Source: CAWAMR01 sp963783095 (GTDB lineage: Bacteria; Planctomycetota; Planctomycetia; Gemmatales; Gemmataceae). Taken from it: a stretch of 64,000 nt of DNA. The notes under the pieces were generated by a model that made no database searches, had not been told where the DNA came from, and was given only the letters and a program-made list of their open reading frames with translations. The DNA lies in assembly GCA_963783095.1 (NCBI GenBank), contig CAWAMR010000002.1, positions 1,550,001 through 1,614,000 of the forward strand. Reading direction: 5' to 3'. The translations under genes were made by a program, and so were the position numbers. Positions 36,101 through 45,424 of this stretch are shown here, one piece after another (within the stretch, counting starts at the first letter, position 1; each line of letters begins with the position of its first letter).

Positions 36101-36299
36101 GGTAAGCAAAGGAGCCGCGCACGCCGTAAGCGGTAGGGGAGATTGCTTCAAACCGCTTACTGCGTGCGCGGCTCCTTCCGCCGTATACGCGGCACTTCCT
36201 CGGTAAGCAAAGGAGCCGCGCACGCCGTAAGCGGTAGGGGGCATTGCTTCAAACCGCTTACTGCGTGCGCGGCCCCTTCCGCCGTATACGCGGCACTTC
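36101..36299. repeat. Two direct copies of a 101-bp hairpin unit
   Basis: Copies at 36101-36199 and 36202-36299 (period 101) differ at a few positions. Each holds GGAGCCGCGCACGCCGTAAG continuing CGGT, a 17-nt loop and its complement with one mismatch, then a GCCGTATACGCGGC palindrome. It follows the small helical gene by 25 bp. No coding capacity. Confidence 0.92.
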
Positions 36300-36663
36300 A
36301 TTTTGCATTACTCATTTCTTCGGAAAACTTCCCCACCACGTTCTTCCGCAAGCCTTCCCATCATTCCCATACTGCGGACAAGCAGCAAAACCCCTATCCT
36401 CGTCATCTGCGGAGCAATAGAGCGCGGTGTCGGCAAGATCGTGGCATTGCGGCAAGTTGGGCGTGATTCAGGCGCGATAACCGCGCCGATACAAACAGCG
36501 GATGAACCTCGGTTGGAGTTTGCGCTTTCTTGTTAGAGCGAGTCCGAGGTTTGTGCGAACGGAGTCCGCGTGGGTCGGACAAAGGAATCGTCATCCAGCG
36601 AATGCGCTGGCCGTTTCGCGGGGATTCAATCCGGCCACCCAAGCCGGTGAGGAGACAACAAAC
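36300..36663. other. Leader region of the YTV protein gene
   Basis: About 360 bp without a gene. The frame upstream of the YTV protein start is open back to 36502 but has an odd basic composition and no ribosome site, so I leave it out. A GAGGAG site precedes the real ATG. I see no terminator or riboswitch. Confidence 0.45.
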
Positions 36664-38661
36664 ATGAGGTTACGCTTGGGGACTCCTTGGGCGGTACTGG
36701 CCCTCGCCCTCTTCGGAGCAGGTGGTGCACAGGCCGGCTTGGGTGGCCTCGCCAAGTACAGTTGCTGCCCGAAGACCTGCTGCGACGAGCAGGTCAGCTT
36801 CAGCAGCCTCAACACGGTCAGTCGGCCCTCGTACAAGCTCGTTTACGACAACGTGTTGGAAAAGCGCTTTCACGTCGTGCATCAGACCGTCTGCGAGACG
36901 GTCATGAAGCCGGTTACCAAGACGTGCTATCGCGATGAAATGAAGACCTGCTACAAGCCCTGCTACGAAACCGCCCACAAGACGGTTCAGCAGACGGTTT
37001 GTCGCCCGGTCTACCAGACTGTGATGAAGGAATGTCCTTATACCACGTATAAGACGGTCCAGTGCACGCACATGGAAAAACGCTGTGAAACGGTCTGCCG
37101 GCCCGTTTGCGAGACGCACTACAAAGAGTGCTGCTATACCACCTATCGCCAGGTGCAGGAATGCTGTTTCAAGGAATGCGTTTACACCGTGTGCAAGCCG
37201 GTCTACGAGCAGCATTGCCACAAGGCATGTCATCAAATTTGCAAGACCGTCTGCGAAACGTGCATCCGCGAATGTACCCAGACCGTATGTCGGCCCGTTT
37301 GCGAGACCCATTATCGCACGCAGTGCACGACCACGTGCAAGCCGGTTTGTGAAACGATCATGAAAACGGTTTGCTGCACGGGTTACAACGATGTCATGGA
37401 ACGGTGCATGAAGACCGTCAGCAAGACCGTTTGCGAATCGGTCACGACCATGAGGACCGTCAGCAAGTCGATCCCGTACAGCGCCTGCGAAACCTATTGC
37501 GTGCCCGGCAAGACGCACTGGGTCAAGCAGCCCAAGTATGTTTCCTGCTTCGACCCTTGCACCTGTCAAACGGTCTGCAAGCAGTCCGGGTTCAGCATCG
37601 TTCGATCCAAGTGCCCGGATGAAATTCGTACGCGCCAGGTCACGAAGTACAACACGGTTTGCGAACAGGTGCCTTGCACGTCGATCGTGCGCAGGACCGT
37701 TTGCGAGCAGGTGCCGGTTACCATTTGCAAGAAGGTGCCCTACAGCTATACGAAACAAGTCCCGGTGACGGTGACTCGTTACGTCCGCGAAACCCACACG
37801 CAGCAGATCCCGTACACCGTCACCAAGATCGTGCCGGAAACGATTCGGAAGCAAATTCCGTACACGGTGAGCCGAGTTTGCCGCGGTGCTTACGTTGACA
37901 GCACTGCACTGAAGAGTGCTGGTCCGGGCGACCAGGTTCTTACCCCTGGTCCGAACGGTGTGGTCAATCATTGCCCAGGCGCATCGGGGCTGGAAGGGTA
38001 TCCATCTGAAGGTCCGGGCCGAGTGTTCGTTTGCGGTGCGACGTACTCGACCACCCAGACTTATACAACGGTGAAGATGGTTCCGGAAACGCAAGTTCGC
38101 AAGGTTCCCTACACGGTCAACCGGACGATCGCCGAGAACCATGTGAAGAAAGTTCCGTACACGGTCACCCGGATGGTTCCGACGACCATCGAGAAAATGG
38201 TACCGGTTACGACCTGCCAGGTCGTGCAGCAAAACTGCGTCAAGCAGGTGCCCACGACGGTGTGCACCATGAAGCAGGAAGTGATCTGCAAGCAGATTCC
38301 GTATACGGTCTGCACGCAGGTTCCCTACACGGTTTGCAAGAAGGTTCCATATTGCGTGACCGAGATGGTTCCGACGACCGTGAGGAAGTGCGTTCCTGTT
38401 TGCCAGGAATACACGATATGCGTGAAGAAGCCGCGCTGGGTTGCTTGCGAAGCACCGCCCTGTGCACCCGCCTGTATTCCTGGTCCTGCGCCCTGTGCTC
38501 CAGCCCCGGCTTGCTTGGCAGGTGGTGCTTGCTCAACGGCATGCGAAGCACCTGCTCGCTGTCACAAGAAACTGTTCAACGGTTTCTTCAAGCGCCTGTT
38601 CCACAACCGGCTCTGCTGCGAGGCAAGTTGTGACCCGTGTGCCAGCGCTTGCGGGAAATAA
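36664..38661 (+). CDS. YTV-type cysteine-rich cell wall protein
   Basis: A 665-residue exported protein: signal peptide (VLALALFGAGGAQA), then tandem degenerate repeats such as CRPVCETHYKECCYTTY and later VPYTV/IPYTV units (six PYTV near the C-terminal half: IPYTVTKI, IPYTVSRV, VPYTVNRT, VPYTVTRM, IPYTVCTQ, VPYTVCKK). These are the YTV module of planctomycete wall proteins. I count about 72 cysteines, pointing to a disulfide-cross-linked layer. The Cys-rich first half and the Cys-poor middle (residues 395-515) are distinct. Start ATG 36664 with GAGGAG. Ends at a strong terminator. Confidence 0.9.
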   Translation: MRLRLGTPWAVLALALFGAGGAQAGLGGLAKYSCCPKTCCDEQVSFSSLNTVSRPSYKLVYDNVLEKRFHVVHQTVCETVMKPVTKTCYRDEMKTCYKPCYETAHKTVQQTVCRPVYQTVMKECPYTTYKTVQCTHMEKRCETVCRPVCETHYKECCYTTYRQVQECCFKECVYTVCKPVYEQHCHKACHQICKTVCETCIRECTQTVCRPVCETHYRTQCTTTCKPVCETIMKTVCCTGYNDVMERCMKTVSKTVCESVTTMRTVSKSIPYSACETYCVPGKTHWVKQPKYVSCFDPCTCQTVCKQSGFSIVRSKCPDEIRTRQVTKYNTVCEQVPCTSIVRRTVCEQVPVTICKKVPYSYTKQVPVTVTRYVRETHTQQIPYTVTKIVPETIRKQIPYTVSRVCRGAYVDSTALKSAGPGDQVLTPGPNGVVNHCPGASGLEGYPSEGPGRVFVCGATYSTTQTYTTVKMVPETQVRKVPYTVNRTIAENHVKKVPYTVTRMVPTTIEKMVPVTTCQVVQQNCVKQVPTTVCTMKQEVICKQIPYTVCTQVPYTVCKKVPYCVTEMVPTTVRKCVPVCQEYTICVKKPRWVACEAPPCAPACIPGPAPCAPAPACLAGGACSTACEAPARCHKKLFNGFFKRLFHNRLCCEASCDPCASACGK

Positions 38662-38696
38662 GTCCAGTCTGCGATCGGTTTTTGATGACGGTTCTG

Positions 38697-38745
38697 CACC
38701 CCGAGCGGTCGACTCGAAAGAGAAGACCGCTCGGGGTGTTTTTTT
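38697..38745 (+). terminator. Rho-independent terminator of the YTV protein gene
   Basis: Perfect 14-bp stem CACCCCGAGCGGTC/GACCGCTCGGGGTG with a 14-nt loop, followed by seven T. 36 bp after the stop. Strongest terminator in the window. Confidence 0.92.
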
Positions 38746-38784
38746 GACCGGGCCTGGGCAATATTTGGACACTTTGGATTCATC

Positions 38785-38900
38785 AGTTCCAAGTTCCAAG
38801 TTCCTTCATGAGTTCCAAGTTCCAGGTTCCAAGTTCCAAGTTAAAGGCCGTCAACCTTCCGGTTTTCAACTTGGAACTTGGAACCTGGAACTTGGAACTA
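38785..38900. repeat. Intergenic hairpin, TTCCAAG family, copy A6
   Basis: Longest A copy: left arm with seven or so TTCCAAG units (38785-38843), unique 30-nt centre, right arm AACTTGGAACTTGGAACCTG and onward (38874-38900). Between the YTV terminator and the YdjY-like gene. Confidence 0.92.
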
Positions 38901-38962
38901 ATAATGACGGCACTTCAATTGCATTGTGACTTTTCAATTGTCACTCGAATCAATCTCTTGTT

Positions 38963-39954
38963 ATGCTTAATACCATGAAACATCTCATTCTTTCCCCATT
39001 GCCGTTGTTCCTTCTCCCGTTTCTCGTGCTCAGTTGTCGCCGGCACCCACCACCTCGGCCCCTCGCCAGGTATCGACGGTTGCCGTTGCCCCACCGAAGA
39101 GTGATCCGCAACCGGATTGGGAATCCCCCAAGCCGCCGGCAGAAACTCAGCCAATGGAGCAACCCCAGCCGGCAGTTCAACCCAACAATGCGAATTTGCA
39201 ATCCAGCCCTCGGCCGAAACCGAGGGAAGAGGAAGAAGAGGAGCCAAAGAAATCGACCGAGGAGCCGAAGGTGTCGGCCGAGGAGCCCGAGAAGAAAGAG
39301 AAGCCGCCCGAAGAACCACCGCCGATGCCGAAAGGATTGACGCCGTTTCCCAAGGGATCGAAGGTTCTGTTCTTCGAGAAGACCGCGGACGACAAACGGC
39401 GCGTTTACATTCTCGCGGAAGTCTGCCTGCGCAAGGGGCAATTGGAAGTATTCATGTGCAAGAAGGGCACAAAGGAACACGAGGCGATCCTGCACGTCGA
39501 TTGCGATGCTCGAGATATTCACTTTGCCCTGATTGCCGCCAAGGCAACGCCCGGTTCGACGGTCAAGTACGTGCCCAAGTATGTGCCGGCGTCCGGCACG
39601 CCGGTCAAGATTACGATGACCTACAACTTCAACGGCAAATTGCGCACCGACCCTGCCCAGTACTGGATCAAGGATTTGAAAACCAAAAAGGAGATGACGC
39701 ACGACTGGGTATTCGCGGGGAGCCGATTCTTCAAGTTCCCGGATGAACCCAATCGGCAGCCTTTCTACTGCGCGAATAACGGCGAAGTGATCAGCATTGC
39801 GAACTTCCCGGACGCGATGCTCGATTTACCGGTGAAAAGCCCACGCGATCAGGCAGACCTCGCGTTCGATGCCTGGACCGATCGCATTCCACCGTTGAAG
39901 ACGAAGGTGCTCGTCATGTTGGAGCCGGTTCTGGAAAAAAAAGAAAAGAAGTGA
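38963..39954 (+). pseudogene. Exported YdjY-domain-like protein, N-terminus in another frame
   Basis: The main frame 39034-39954 codes for a protein with an acidic Pro-rich linker (PREEEEEEPKKSTEEPKVSAEEPEKK), then KGSKVLFFEKTADDKRRVYILAEVCLRKGQLEVFMCKKGTKEHEAILHVDCDARDIHFALIAAKATPGS, as in the YdjY domain of planctomycete proteins. Its start lacks a signal peptide. The missing signal, MKHLILSPLPLFLLPFLVLS, is in the frame starting at 38963/38975 and joins the main frame near 39030, so one frameshift separates leader and body. Periplasmic role unknown. Confidence 0.65.
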
Positions 39955-40106
39955 AAGAGATCAGTCGGCGAGGAGAGCGGCACGGATGGCCGACTCCGAG
40001 CATCAGCGGATACAGTGACCTCTGTAATCGCCAAGGGGTGCGGTTTCTGTGGTGCGTCTGAGCGTCGAGAAAATGCCGGTCCGTTCTCGAAACTGCTTGT
40101 CAGGTG

Positions 40107-40389
40107 CCCTGAAGGGGTTAAACAAATCAGCTCAGGGCAACGCCCTGGGAAGGGACGCCAATCCAACAAAAAGCCCTGAAAAGGGCGGTACAATTTGGTG
40201 TCAAGCACTACATCGCAACCCAAGGAGCATCACCAAAAAAGGACGTTTCAAGTCGATTTGCGGGCGTTGTTTTCGGCGTCACAAGATCCAATATTACGAA
40301 TACTTGTTTCGCCCTTTCAGGGCTTGGCGTAGGGTCGGTGTGCAATCCCAGGGCGTTGCCCTGGGCTGTTTTCTTAAACCCCTTCGGGG
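40107..40389. repeat. 283-bp imperfect inverted repeat (CCCAGGGCGTTGCCCTGGG element)
   Basis: Left arm 40107-40187 and right arm 40310-40389 are complementary over about 80 bp with several mismatches; each arm has its own small palindrome, CAGGGCAACGCCCTG and CAGGGCGTTGCCCTG, and outer CCCTGAAGGGG. The 122-bp centre has no frame of note. Abuts the stop of the small minus-strand gene at 40393. It has the look of a non-autonomous mobile element, and no transposase is near. Confidence 0.85.
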
Positions 40390-40392
40390 CGA

Positions 40393-40602
40393 CTATCGCG
40401 CGCCAGGAACCAGGAAGCCTAGCAGATAGTTCAGCAGGGTGAACACGATCACAAACAGGAACATGATGATCCAGACCTGAAAGGCGATCCGATCCGGCCG
40501 GCTGGTCGGTCGTTCGCTGGCGGGATAGGCCGGCAACGGCCCATAGGGTGATTCAGATGCGTTGGGTTGCACTTCCGTGGTATTCTTGGGTTGAGTGGCC
40601 AT
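40393..40602 (-). CDS. Small single-helix membrane protein
   Basis: A 69-residue protein: Pro/Ser-rich N-terminal tail (SPYGPLPAYPASERPTSRP) and one C-terminal helix (RIAFQVWIIMFLFVIVFTLLNYLLGFLVPGAR). A TTGGAGAACC ribosome site precedes ATG 40602. Tail-anchor-like; function unknown. Confidence 0.65.
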   Translation of the reverse strand: MATQPKNTTEVQPNASESPYGPLPAYPASERPTSRPDRIAFQVWIIMFLFVIVFTLLNYLLGFLVPGAR

Positions 40603-40878
40603 ATCTGGTTCTCCAAATCAGTTAATGCTTCTGTTTATCTTATCGGATATTCGGCCAATCCAGCCGACCGTTTGACGTAAATTTCAGCATCCAATGCGCG
40701 GACAACTTCCAATTTAACCGCAATCGACGCCATTTCGTTGATTGCTTCCCGAGATTTGTTTGAGATTTGGACCGTGTCCTTGCGGTTGCAAATATCGTGG
40801 ATTCGATTTATAGGCGAGTATCAGGCCATTCGGCCTGGGTATTGCGCATTTCCCGGAAAAAGCACGGAGGTTTCGAGC

Positions 40879-42270
40879 ATGCTTCCTGACCCGTCTTCCA
40901 CGCAAAGACTACGAATCGGCGATGTGCTATTGGCTGCGGGCATTGTGGCGGCGCTTTTAGTAGTGGTTGGACTTTGGATATTTCACTCCGCGAATCCATC
41001 ACCTTCGACCCCGGCAACATCCAATCCGCGAACCGACGAGAAACAGCATGTTATCGATCCTTTGTTCACTACACCGATCAAGTTGGCAGTATCAAATTCC
41101 AACATTGATGAGCAATTGCAAGCGGATATCGTCGAAGTCATGAAGGCGCTTTCGCGTGGCACCCATTCGGCGACTTTTATTCAACGGGCTGCACCCCAGC
41201 ACTTGGAAATGTGGAAATCAGCGGCACAGCGTGGTTTGCCTGCGGGTCAATATCTCTTCGGTCTAGCATTGGCAAGAGGTGCGAGCATTGCAAAGGATGA
41301 AAAAGCCGCCATCGAGTGTTTTCGCAAGGCTGCCGAAAATGGAAACGTTATGGCTCAATACACACTGGGGCACTGCTACGAAAAGGGTATTGGAATAGAA
41401 CGCAATGCAAAGGTAGCCGTCGAGTGGTTGCGCAAGGCGGCTGACCAAGGATATGGACCAGCTCAGTCGAACATTGGGTTCTGCCTTCTTTACGGTATTG
41501 GAGTGGAAAAGGATGCAAAGGCGGCGGTGGAATTAATCCGAAAAGCGGCGGACCAGGGATCTGCCGCTGGCCAATATAACCTTGGAGTTTGTTATCGGGA
41601 TGGCTTGGGAGTGGAGAAAGATGCACAATTAGCCGTGGAATGGACCCGAAAAGCGGCGGACCAAGGATGCCCCGAGGGTCAAAGCAACCTTGGGACGCAC
41701 TATCGCAAGGGTGTTGTGGTAGAACGCGATGCGAAGACAGCGGTGGAATTATTCCGAAAGTCGGCGGACCAAGGGTGCGAGCTTGGACAAAATAACCTTG
41801 GGGTATGCTATCGCGACGGTATTGGAGTAGAACGCGATTCGAAGAAAGCCGTGGAATTATTCCGAAAGGCAGCGGACCAAGGTCTTGCAGCAGCGCAATT
41901 CAATCTTGGGTATATGTATTGGTCGGGCATGGGTGTCGCGTCTGATCCAGAGACAGCAGTCGTCTGGTTCCAAAAGAGTTCCAGACAAGGCTATGCGGAG
42001 GCGGATGAGTATTTGGGTTACTCCTTTGGGTATGGACGAGGCGCAAGATACGACTCAAAAGCAGCGATTTTCTGGTACTATAGAGCTGCGAAAAACGGCA
42101 TATCCGGCGCGGAATATGAACTCGGCAGATGCTATTCCCTGGGCCGCGGAGTTGAGCAAAATGCAAAATTAGCAGTCGAGTGGTATCGCAAATCCGCTCA
42201 ACAAGGTAATTCCGAAGCAATGAAAGAATTGAACAATCTCGGCGTGACTCTCGAACCCCAAACTCGTTAA
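40879..42270 (+). CDS. Membrane-anchored Sel1-repeat protein
   Basis: A 463-residue protein: an N-terminal membrane helix (VLLAAGIVAALLVVVGLWIFHSA), a linker of about 70 residues, then nine full Sel1 repeats of 36 residues (for example ADQGYGPAQSNIGFCLLYGIGVEKDAKAAVELIRKA) and a partial tenth. Sel1 repeats mediate protein contacts. Start ATG 40879 with GGAGG. The 36-residue period gives a 108-nt DNA period across 41220-42230, visible but diverged. Confidence 0.88.
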   Translation: MLPDPSSTQRLRIGDVLLAAGIVAALLVVVGLWIFHSANPSPSTPATSNPRTDEKQHVIDPLFTTPIKLAVSNSNIDEQLQADIVEVMKALSRGTHSATFIQRAAPQHLEMWKSAAQRGLPAGQYLFGLALARGASIAKDEKAAIECFRKAAENGNVMAQYTLGHCYEKGIGIERNAKVAVEWLRKAADQGYGPAQSNIGFCLLYGIGVEKDAKAAVELIRKAADQGSAAGQYNLGVCYRDGLGVEKDAQLAVEWTRKAADQGCPEGQSNLGTHYRKGVVVERDAKTAVELFRKSADQGCELGQNNLGVCYRDGIGVERDSKKAVELFRKAADQGLAAAQFNLGYMYWSGMGVASDPETAVVWFQKSSRQGYAEADEYLGYSFGYGRGARYDSKAAIFWYYRAAKNGISGAEYELGRCYSLGRGVEQNAKLAVEWYRKSAQQGNSEAMKELNNLGVTLEPQTR

Positions 42271-42336
42271 CAAATGCTTAATCAGATCGTGTACAATATC
42301 CCGAAACCATCTTTTGCTTCGTTTCGGGGTTGATCG

Positions 42337-43573
42337 ATGCCGATCGCCGAGGAGTTTGCTTTCCTAGAGCGCATCCGGGAAAAACCCGCCGACGATGGCC
42401 CGCGCCTTATTTTTGCCGATTGGCTCGATGAACAAGGTGATTCTCGCGGTGAGTTCATTCGCCTTCAGTGTGCTCTCGCTACTCTTTCCGCCGATGATCC
42501 CGAACGTCTGAGCCTTGACGATCGCGAACGTATTTTGCTGGACACTCACGAATCCGAGTGGACGAAAGATCTTCGCGATCTGGCGGTCGGCTGGGAATTT
42601 CATCGTGGCTTGATCGACGCGATCTTGGTCGACACGACTCGTTTTGTCGAACGCGGCACGGATCTCTTTCGCCTCGCACCTATCCGTCGCGTGCGCTTCC
42701 TGAATGCGGCCAAAGGGTTCCCAGCGCTCATGGAATCCCCGCTTTTGACGCAGGTGCGCGAGATCGACCTCTGCGACAACGACCTCGGCAACGGCGGCCC
42801 AAACATGCTGGCGCGCTCGCCGTATTTGACCTCCCTTGAGATCCTTCACCTGGGAATTAATCAGTTGACCGATCGCGGACTCGAAGCTCTCGCCGGTATT
42901 CCTGCCCTGGCTCGATCCTAAGAGAATTGCATCTGAACGGTATAATCCCCAACTGGGTACGCCGGGGACACGCGCACTGGCCGATTCGCCCTATCTTGGA
43001 GAATTGCGGACGCTCGACATCAGCGGCAACGGATTGACGGGACCGGCCCTCAGGCTCTTCATAAACAGCAAAACTCTTACCAAACTCGATGCGCTGATCT
43101 TGCACGGCAACGCCTTCGGCGATGGGGGTATCGAGTCGCTGGCGAAATCGGTCTCTGACCCGGATGTTGGCGCGGTCGCCGGAATTGCATCTTCGGAATA
43201 ATAACATAGGACCGGAGGGGATTCGCGCACTGGCCGACTCGCCCCTCTTGGAGCCTGTCGAGTTGCTCGACCTCAGCGAAAACGTGCTGGGCGATCGCGG
43301 GTTGGCACGCTGGCCCAATCGCCCTATCTGTCCCGGCTCCGGACATTGCTGGTTCGAGAAAATCGCATAGGTGATCCGGGCGTCCGTGCGCTGGCACAGT
43401 CGCGGATTCCGGAAACGTTAAAACTGCTTGATTTAACGGGCAACTTCATTACATCCGATAGTGTGCGAATTCTGGATGAAGCAACCACTGCCCTGGATTG
43501 GTCAAAGAAGATAGACATCCGTGCGGATGCTGGGTTACATTTGCGTGCTGGAGCCAGGGTACGGGGAGTCTGA
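42337..43573 (+). pseudogene. TIGR02996-LRR protein, broken by frameshifts
   Basis: The N-terminal frame 42337-42921 starts MPIAEEFAFLERIREKPADDGPRLIFADWLDEQGDSRGEFIRLQ, the planctomycete TIGR02996 domain, and leads into leucine-rich repeats (VREIDLCDNDLGNGGPNMLARSPYLTSLEILHLG). The repeats continue in other frames (LRTLDISGNGLTGPALRLF at 43004, ELHLRNNNIGPEGIRALADSP near 43160-43240, LLDLTGNFITSDSVRILDEA at 43346) to TGA 43571. Three or four frame changes in the LRR half. The final stop is the first unit of a GACAAGGT repeat. TIGR02996 proteins are Gemmata-type expansions. Confidence 0.75.
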
Positions 43574-43805
43574 CAAGGTGACAAGGTGACAAGGTGACAA
43601 GGTTCGGAAGATGACAAGGTGACAAGGTGACAAGGTTCGGAAGATGACAAGATGACAAGGTGACAAGGTGACAAGGTGACAGGATAAAGGATCAAGTTCA
43701 CCTCAGATCGACTCTCAGACATATCGTGCCAATTGGTCACCTTGTCACCTTGTCACCTTGTCACCTTGTCATCTTCCGAACCTTGTCACCGTGTCACCTT
43801 GTCAA
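43570..43805. repeat. Intergenic hairpin, GACAAGGT family, copy C3
   Basis: The longest C copy. Left arm of about ten GACAAGGT units interrupted twice by TCGGAAGAT (43570-43684), a 50-nt centre, and a right arm with inverted units and the inverted interruption ATCTTCCGA (43735-43805). Spans the whole gap between LRR remnant and zinc-ribbon gene. Confidence 0.92.
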
Positions 43806-43817
43806 CGGAAGAGGGGA

Positions 43818-44636
43818 ATGACTGTGAATAACGCCTGTCCGGAGTGTGGAGCGATTTACGCTGTCGTCGAAAAGGACATTGGCCGGCGAATTGCCTGTAA
43901 ACGCTGCGCCACGCCACTGGTTGTGGGTGAAGAAGGATTGAAGCGCGAGGACGTGGATGGCACCAAGGTCAAGGCAGCGGAAGAGGAACCTTCGCCCAGG
44001 AGCCGGGAGCGCGACGACGATCGCGAGCGGAAGCGGGATCGCGACGACGATGATCGCGAGCGCGGCCGATCCAGGGGCCGGGGCCGCGATGACGATGATG
44101 ATCGTCCTGCCCGGGGCAAGGCACGATCCGGCCCAAAATTCGGCGAGCTTTTCGCCAAACTCAAGGGCATGGGTGATTTGCCGACCTGGTTGTACGGGAT
44201 CGGCTTGTTTTTTGTGGTCTATTCGTTTTTCTCGCCGCGCATCGACGAAGCGAAAGTTAGTGCCCGGCAAGGCAACCTCGAAGAACTCAAGCACGCCGAG
44301 GAGATTTTGGATCGCCTGGACAGGGCCAAGAATAAAGGCGAGTTTTCCGAAAGCCGAAAGACCGATCAGAAAACGAACAAGGAAAAAAAACTGGATCCGG
44401 CGGAGGACGATCTAGCCTCCGCCAGGACCGGAAAATTGCAGTCGCAATGGTGGAATATCATTTTTCAGATGTTTGGTTTCATCATCATCAGTTTTGGTTC
44501 ACTCGGATTTCTGGCTCCCCATCAACCGCCTTTACAACGTATTGTCGGTGGCGTGACATTGTTATTGGTATTGTTGCAGGTCATCGGCGGCGGAGCGATA
44601 TTGCAGGTCGGCCTCAGCGGCGCACAGCCGAAATAG
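43818..44636 (+). CDS. Zinc-ribbon, charged-linker, multi-helix membrane protein
   Basis: A 272-residue protein. Residues 1-35: a zinc ribbon (CPECGAIYAVVEKDIGRRIACKRC). Then an Arg/Asp-rich linker of about 60 residues (DDDRERKRDRDDDDRERG), a membrane helix (LYGIGLFFVVYSFF), a charged stretch and two further helices near the end (IIFQMFGFIIISFGSLGF, RIVGGVTLLLVLLQVIGGG). The same zinc ribbon plus charged linker occurs in the protease at 32974. ATG 43818 with GAGGGGA. Function unknown. Confidence 0.75.
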   Translation: MTVNNACPECGAIYAVVEKDIGRRIACKRCATPLVVGEEGLKREDVDGTKVKAAEEEPSPRSRERDDDRERKRDRDDDDRERGRSRGRGRDDDDDRPARGKARSGPKFGELFAKLKGMGDLPTWLYGIGLFFVVYSFFSPRIDEAKVSARQGNLEELKHAEEILDRLDRAKNKGEFSESRKTDQKTNKEKKLDPAEDDLASARTGKLQSQWWNIIFQMFGFIIISFGSLGFLAPHQPPLQRIVGGVTLLLVLLQVIGGGAILQVGLSGAQPK

Positions 44637-44739
44637 TGGCGGGTTGTTGCGCGTGTGCTGGTCCAGGCGATCCATTCCTAAGCGAGCGATTACATATTCG
44701 CGCTCAACTGCCTTGATACGTGTCCCCCACGCAAAAGCC

Positions 44740-45219
44740 TCACCAGGCATTGGCTTTCATCTCCTCGAGAACTTTCCGGAGACTGGCTTTTGTTAGTGCC
44801 TTTGCTTCGGCCTCGCGCATATTTGCGACAGTTTTTTGTTCTGGTGGCATATAGTGGAGGTTCCACTTGTTGCCGTAGTGGTAAAAGCTTGCGATGTCGT
44901 CGTATCCGGGCATGAGGTAAAGATCCGCCACTCCCTCCGTACCAGGAGCACTCCGGGCAATCGGTTCGAGTAATACCTTTGTAGTTTTTTCTTGCAGTAG
45001 CAGCGCGGCGGCTGTGTATTTTCCAATTTCAGAATCTTCCATCGGCTTTTCAATTCTCTTCGTGGACCATCCAATCTCCCGCGCGTATCCCTCTACCAAT
45101 TTGATCAAATTCGAAAGTATCGTAAGCCAATCGTGAGCCAACTTCGAACGGCGGCGTGCATCTGCGCTGAATTCTTCGCTTGTAGCCTCCGAGTCTGGTG
45201 GTCGGGAATCCCAGCTCAC
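44740..45219 (-). CDS. Hypothetical protein with GTG start overlapping the upstream gene
   Basis: A 159-residue soluble helical protein. GTG start overlaps the TGA of the gene before it (GTGA, 45216-45219), which suggests coupling. It contains HDWLTILSNLIKLVEGYAREIGWSTKRIEKPMEDSEIGKYTAAALLLQ and ends in a basic helix. No family recognised. If the upstream gene is not real the start could be different. Confidence 0.5.
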   Translation of the reverse strand: MSWDSRPPDSEATSEEFSADARRRSKLAHDWLTILSNLIKLVEGYAREIGWSTKRIEKPMEDSEIGKYTAAALLLQEKTTKVLLEPIARSAPGTEGVADLYLMPGYDDIASFYHYGNKWNLHYMPPEQKTVANMREAEAKALTKASLRKVLEEMKANAW

Positions 45220-45401
45220 TGCGTCAGCAGTGTGCAGTACATTGACTGTCGCATGGTACTCGGGAACCTTCTTGGGTTTTCCAGACGTGCTGACAGCGGA
45301 GAGTCCCGCGGGACGTAAGACACTACATATGTCCCCTCCACATCGGGAACTTTCAAAACTTTGATCATGTGGCTGCGATTTATTTTCTCTTGAGCTGTCA
45401 T
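45216..45401 (-). CDS. Possible small protein upstream, coupled
   Basis: A 61-residue frame with AAGG 11 bases before ATG 45401, ending by GTGA overlap with the next gene. Composition is mixed (KVPDVEGTYVVSYVPRDSPLSARLENPRRF) and no family is recognised. It may be real or the N-terminal part of the next protein displaced by a frameshift. Confidence 0.35.
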   Translation of the reverse strand: MTAQEKINRSHMIKVLKVPDVEGTYVVSYVPRDSPLSARLENPRRFPSTMRQSMYCTLLTQ

Positions 45402-45424
45402 CTTTTATACCTTGGCTAACAGCC

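Noticed and set aside
44740..45401. Toxin-antitoxin pair suggested by GTGA overlap
   Set aside because: Neither protein resembles a toxin or antitoxin family, and the upstream frame is itself doubtful.
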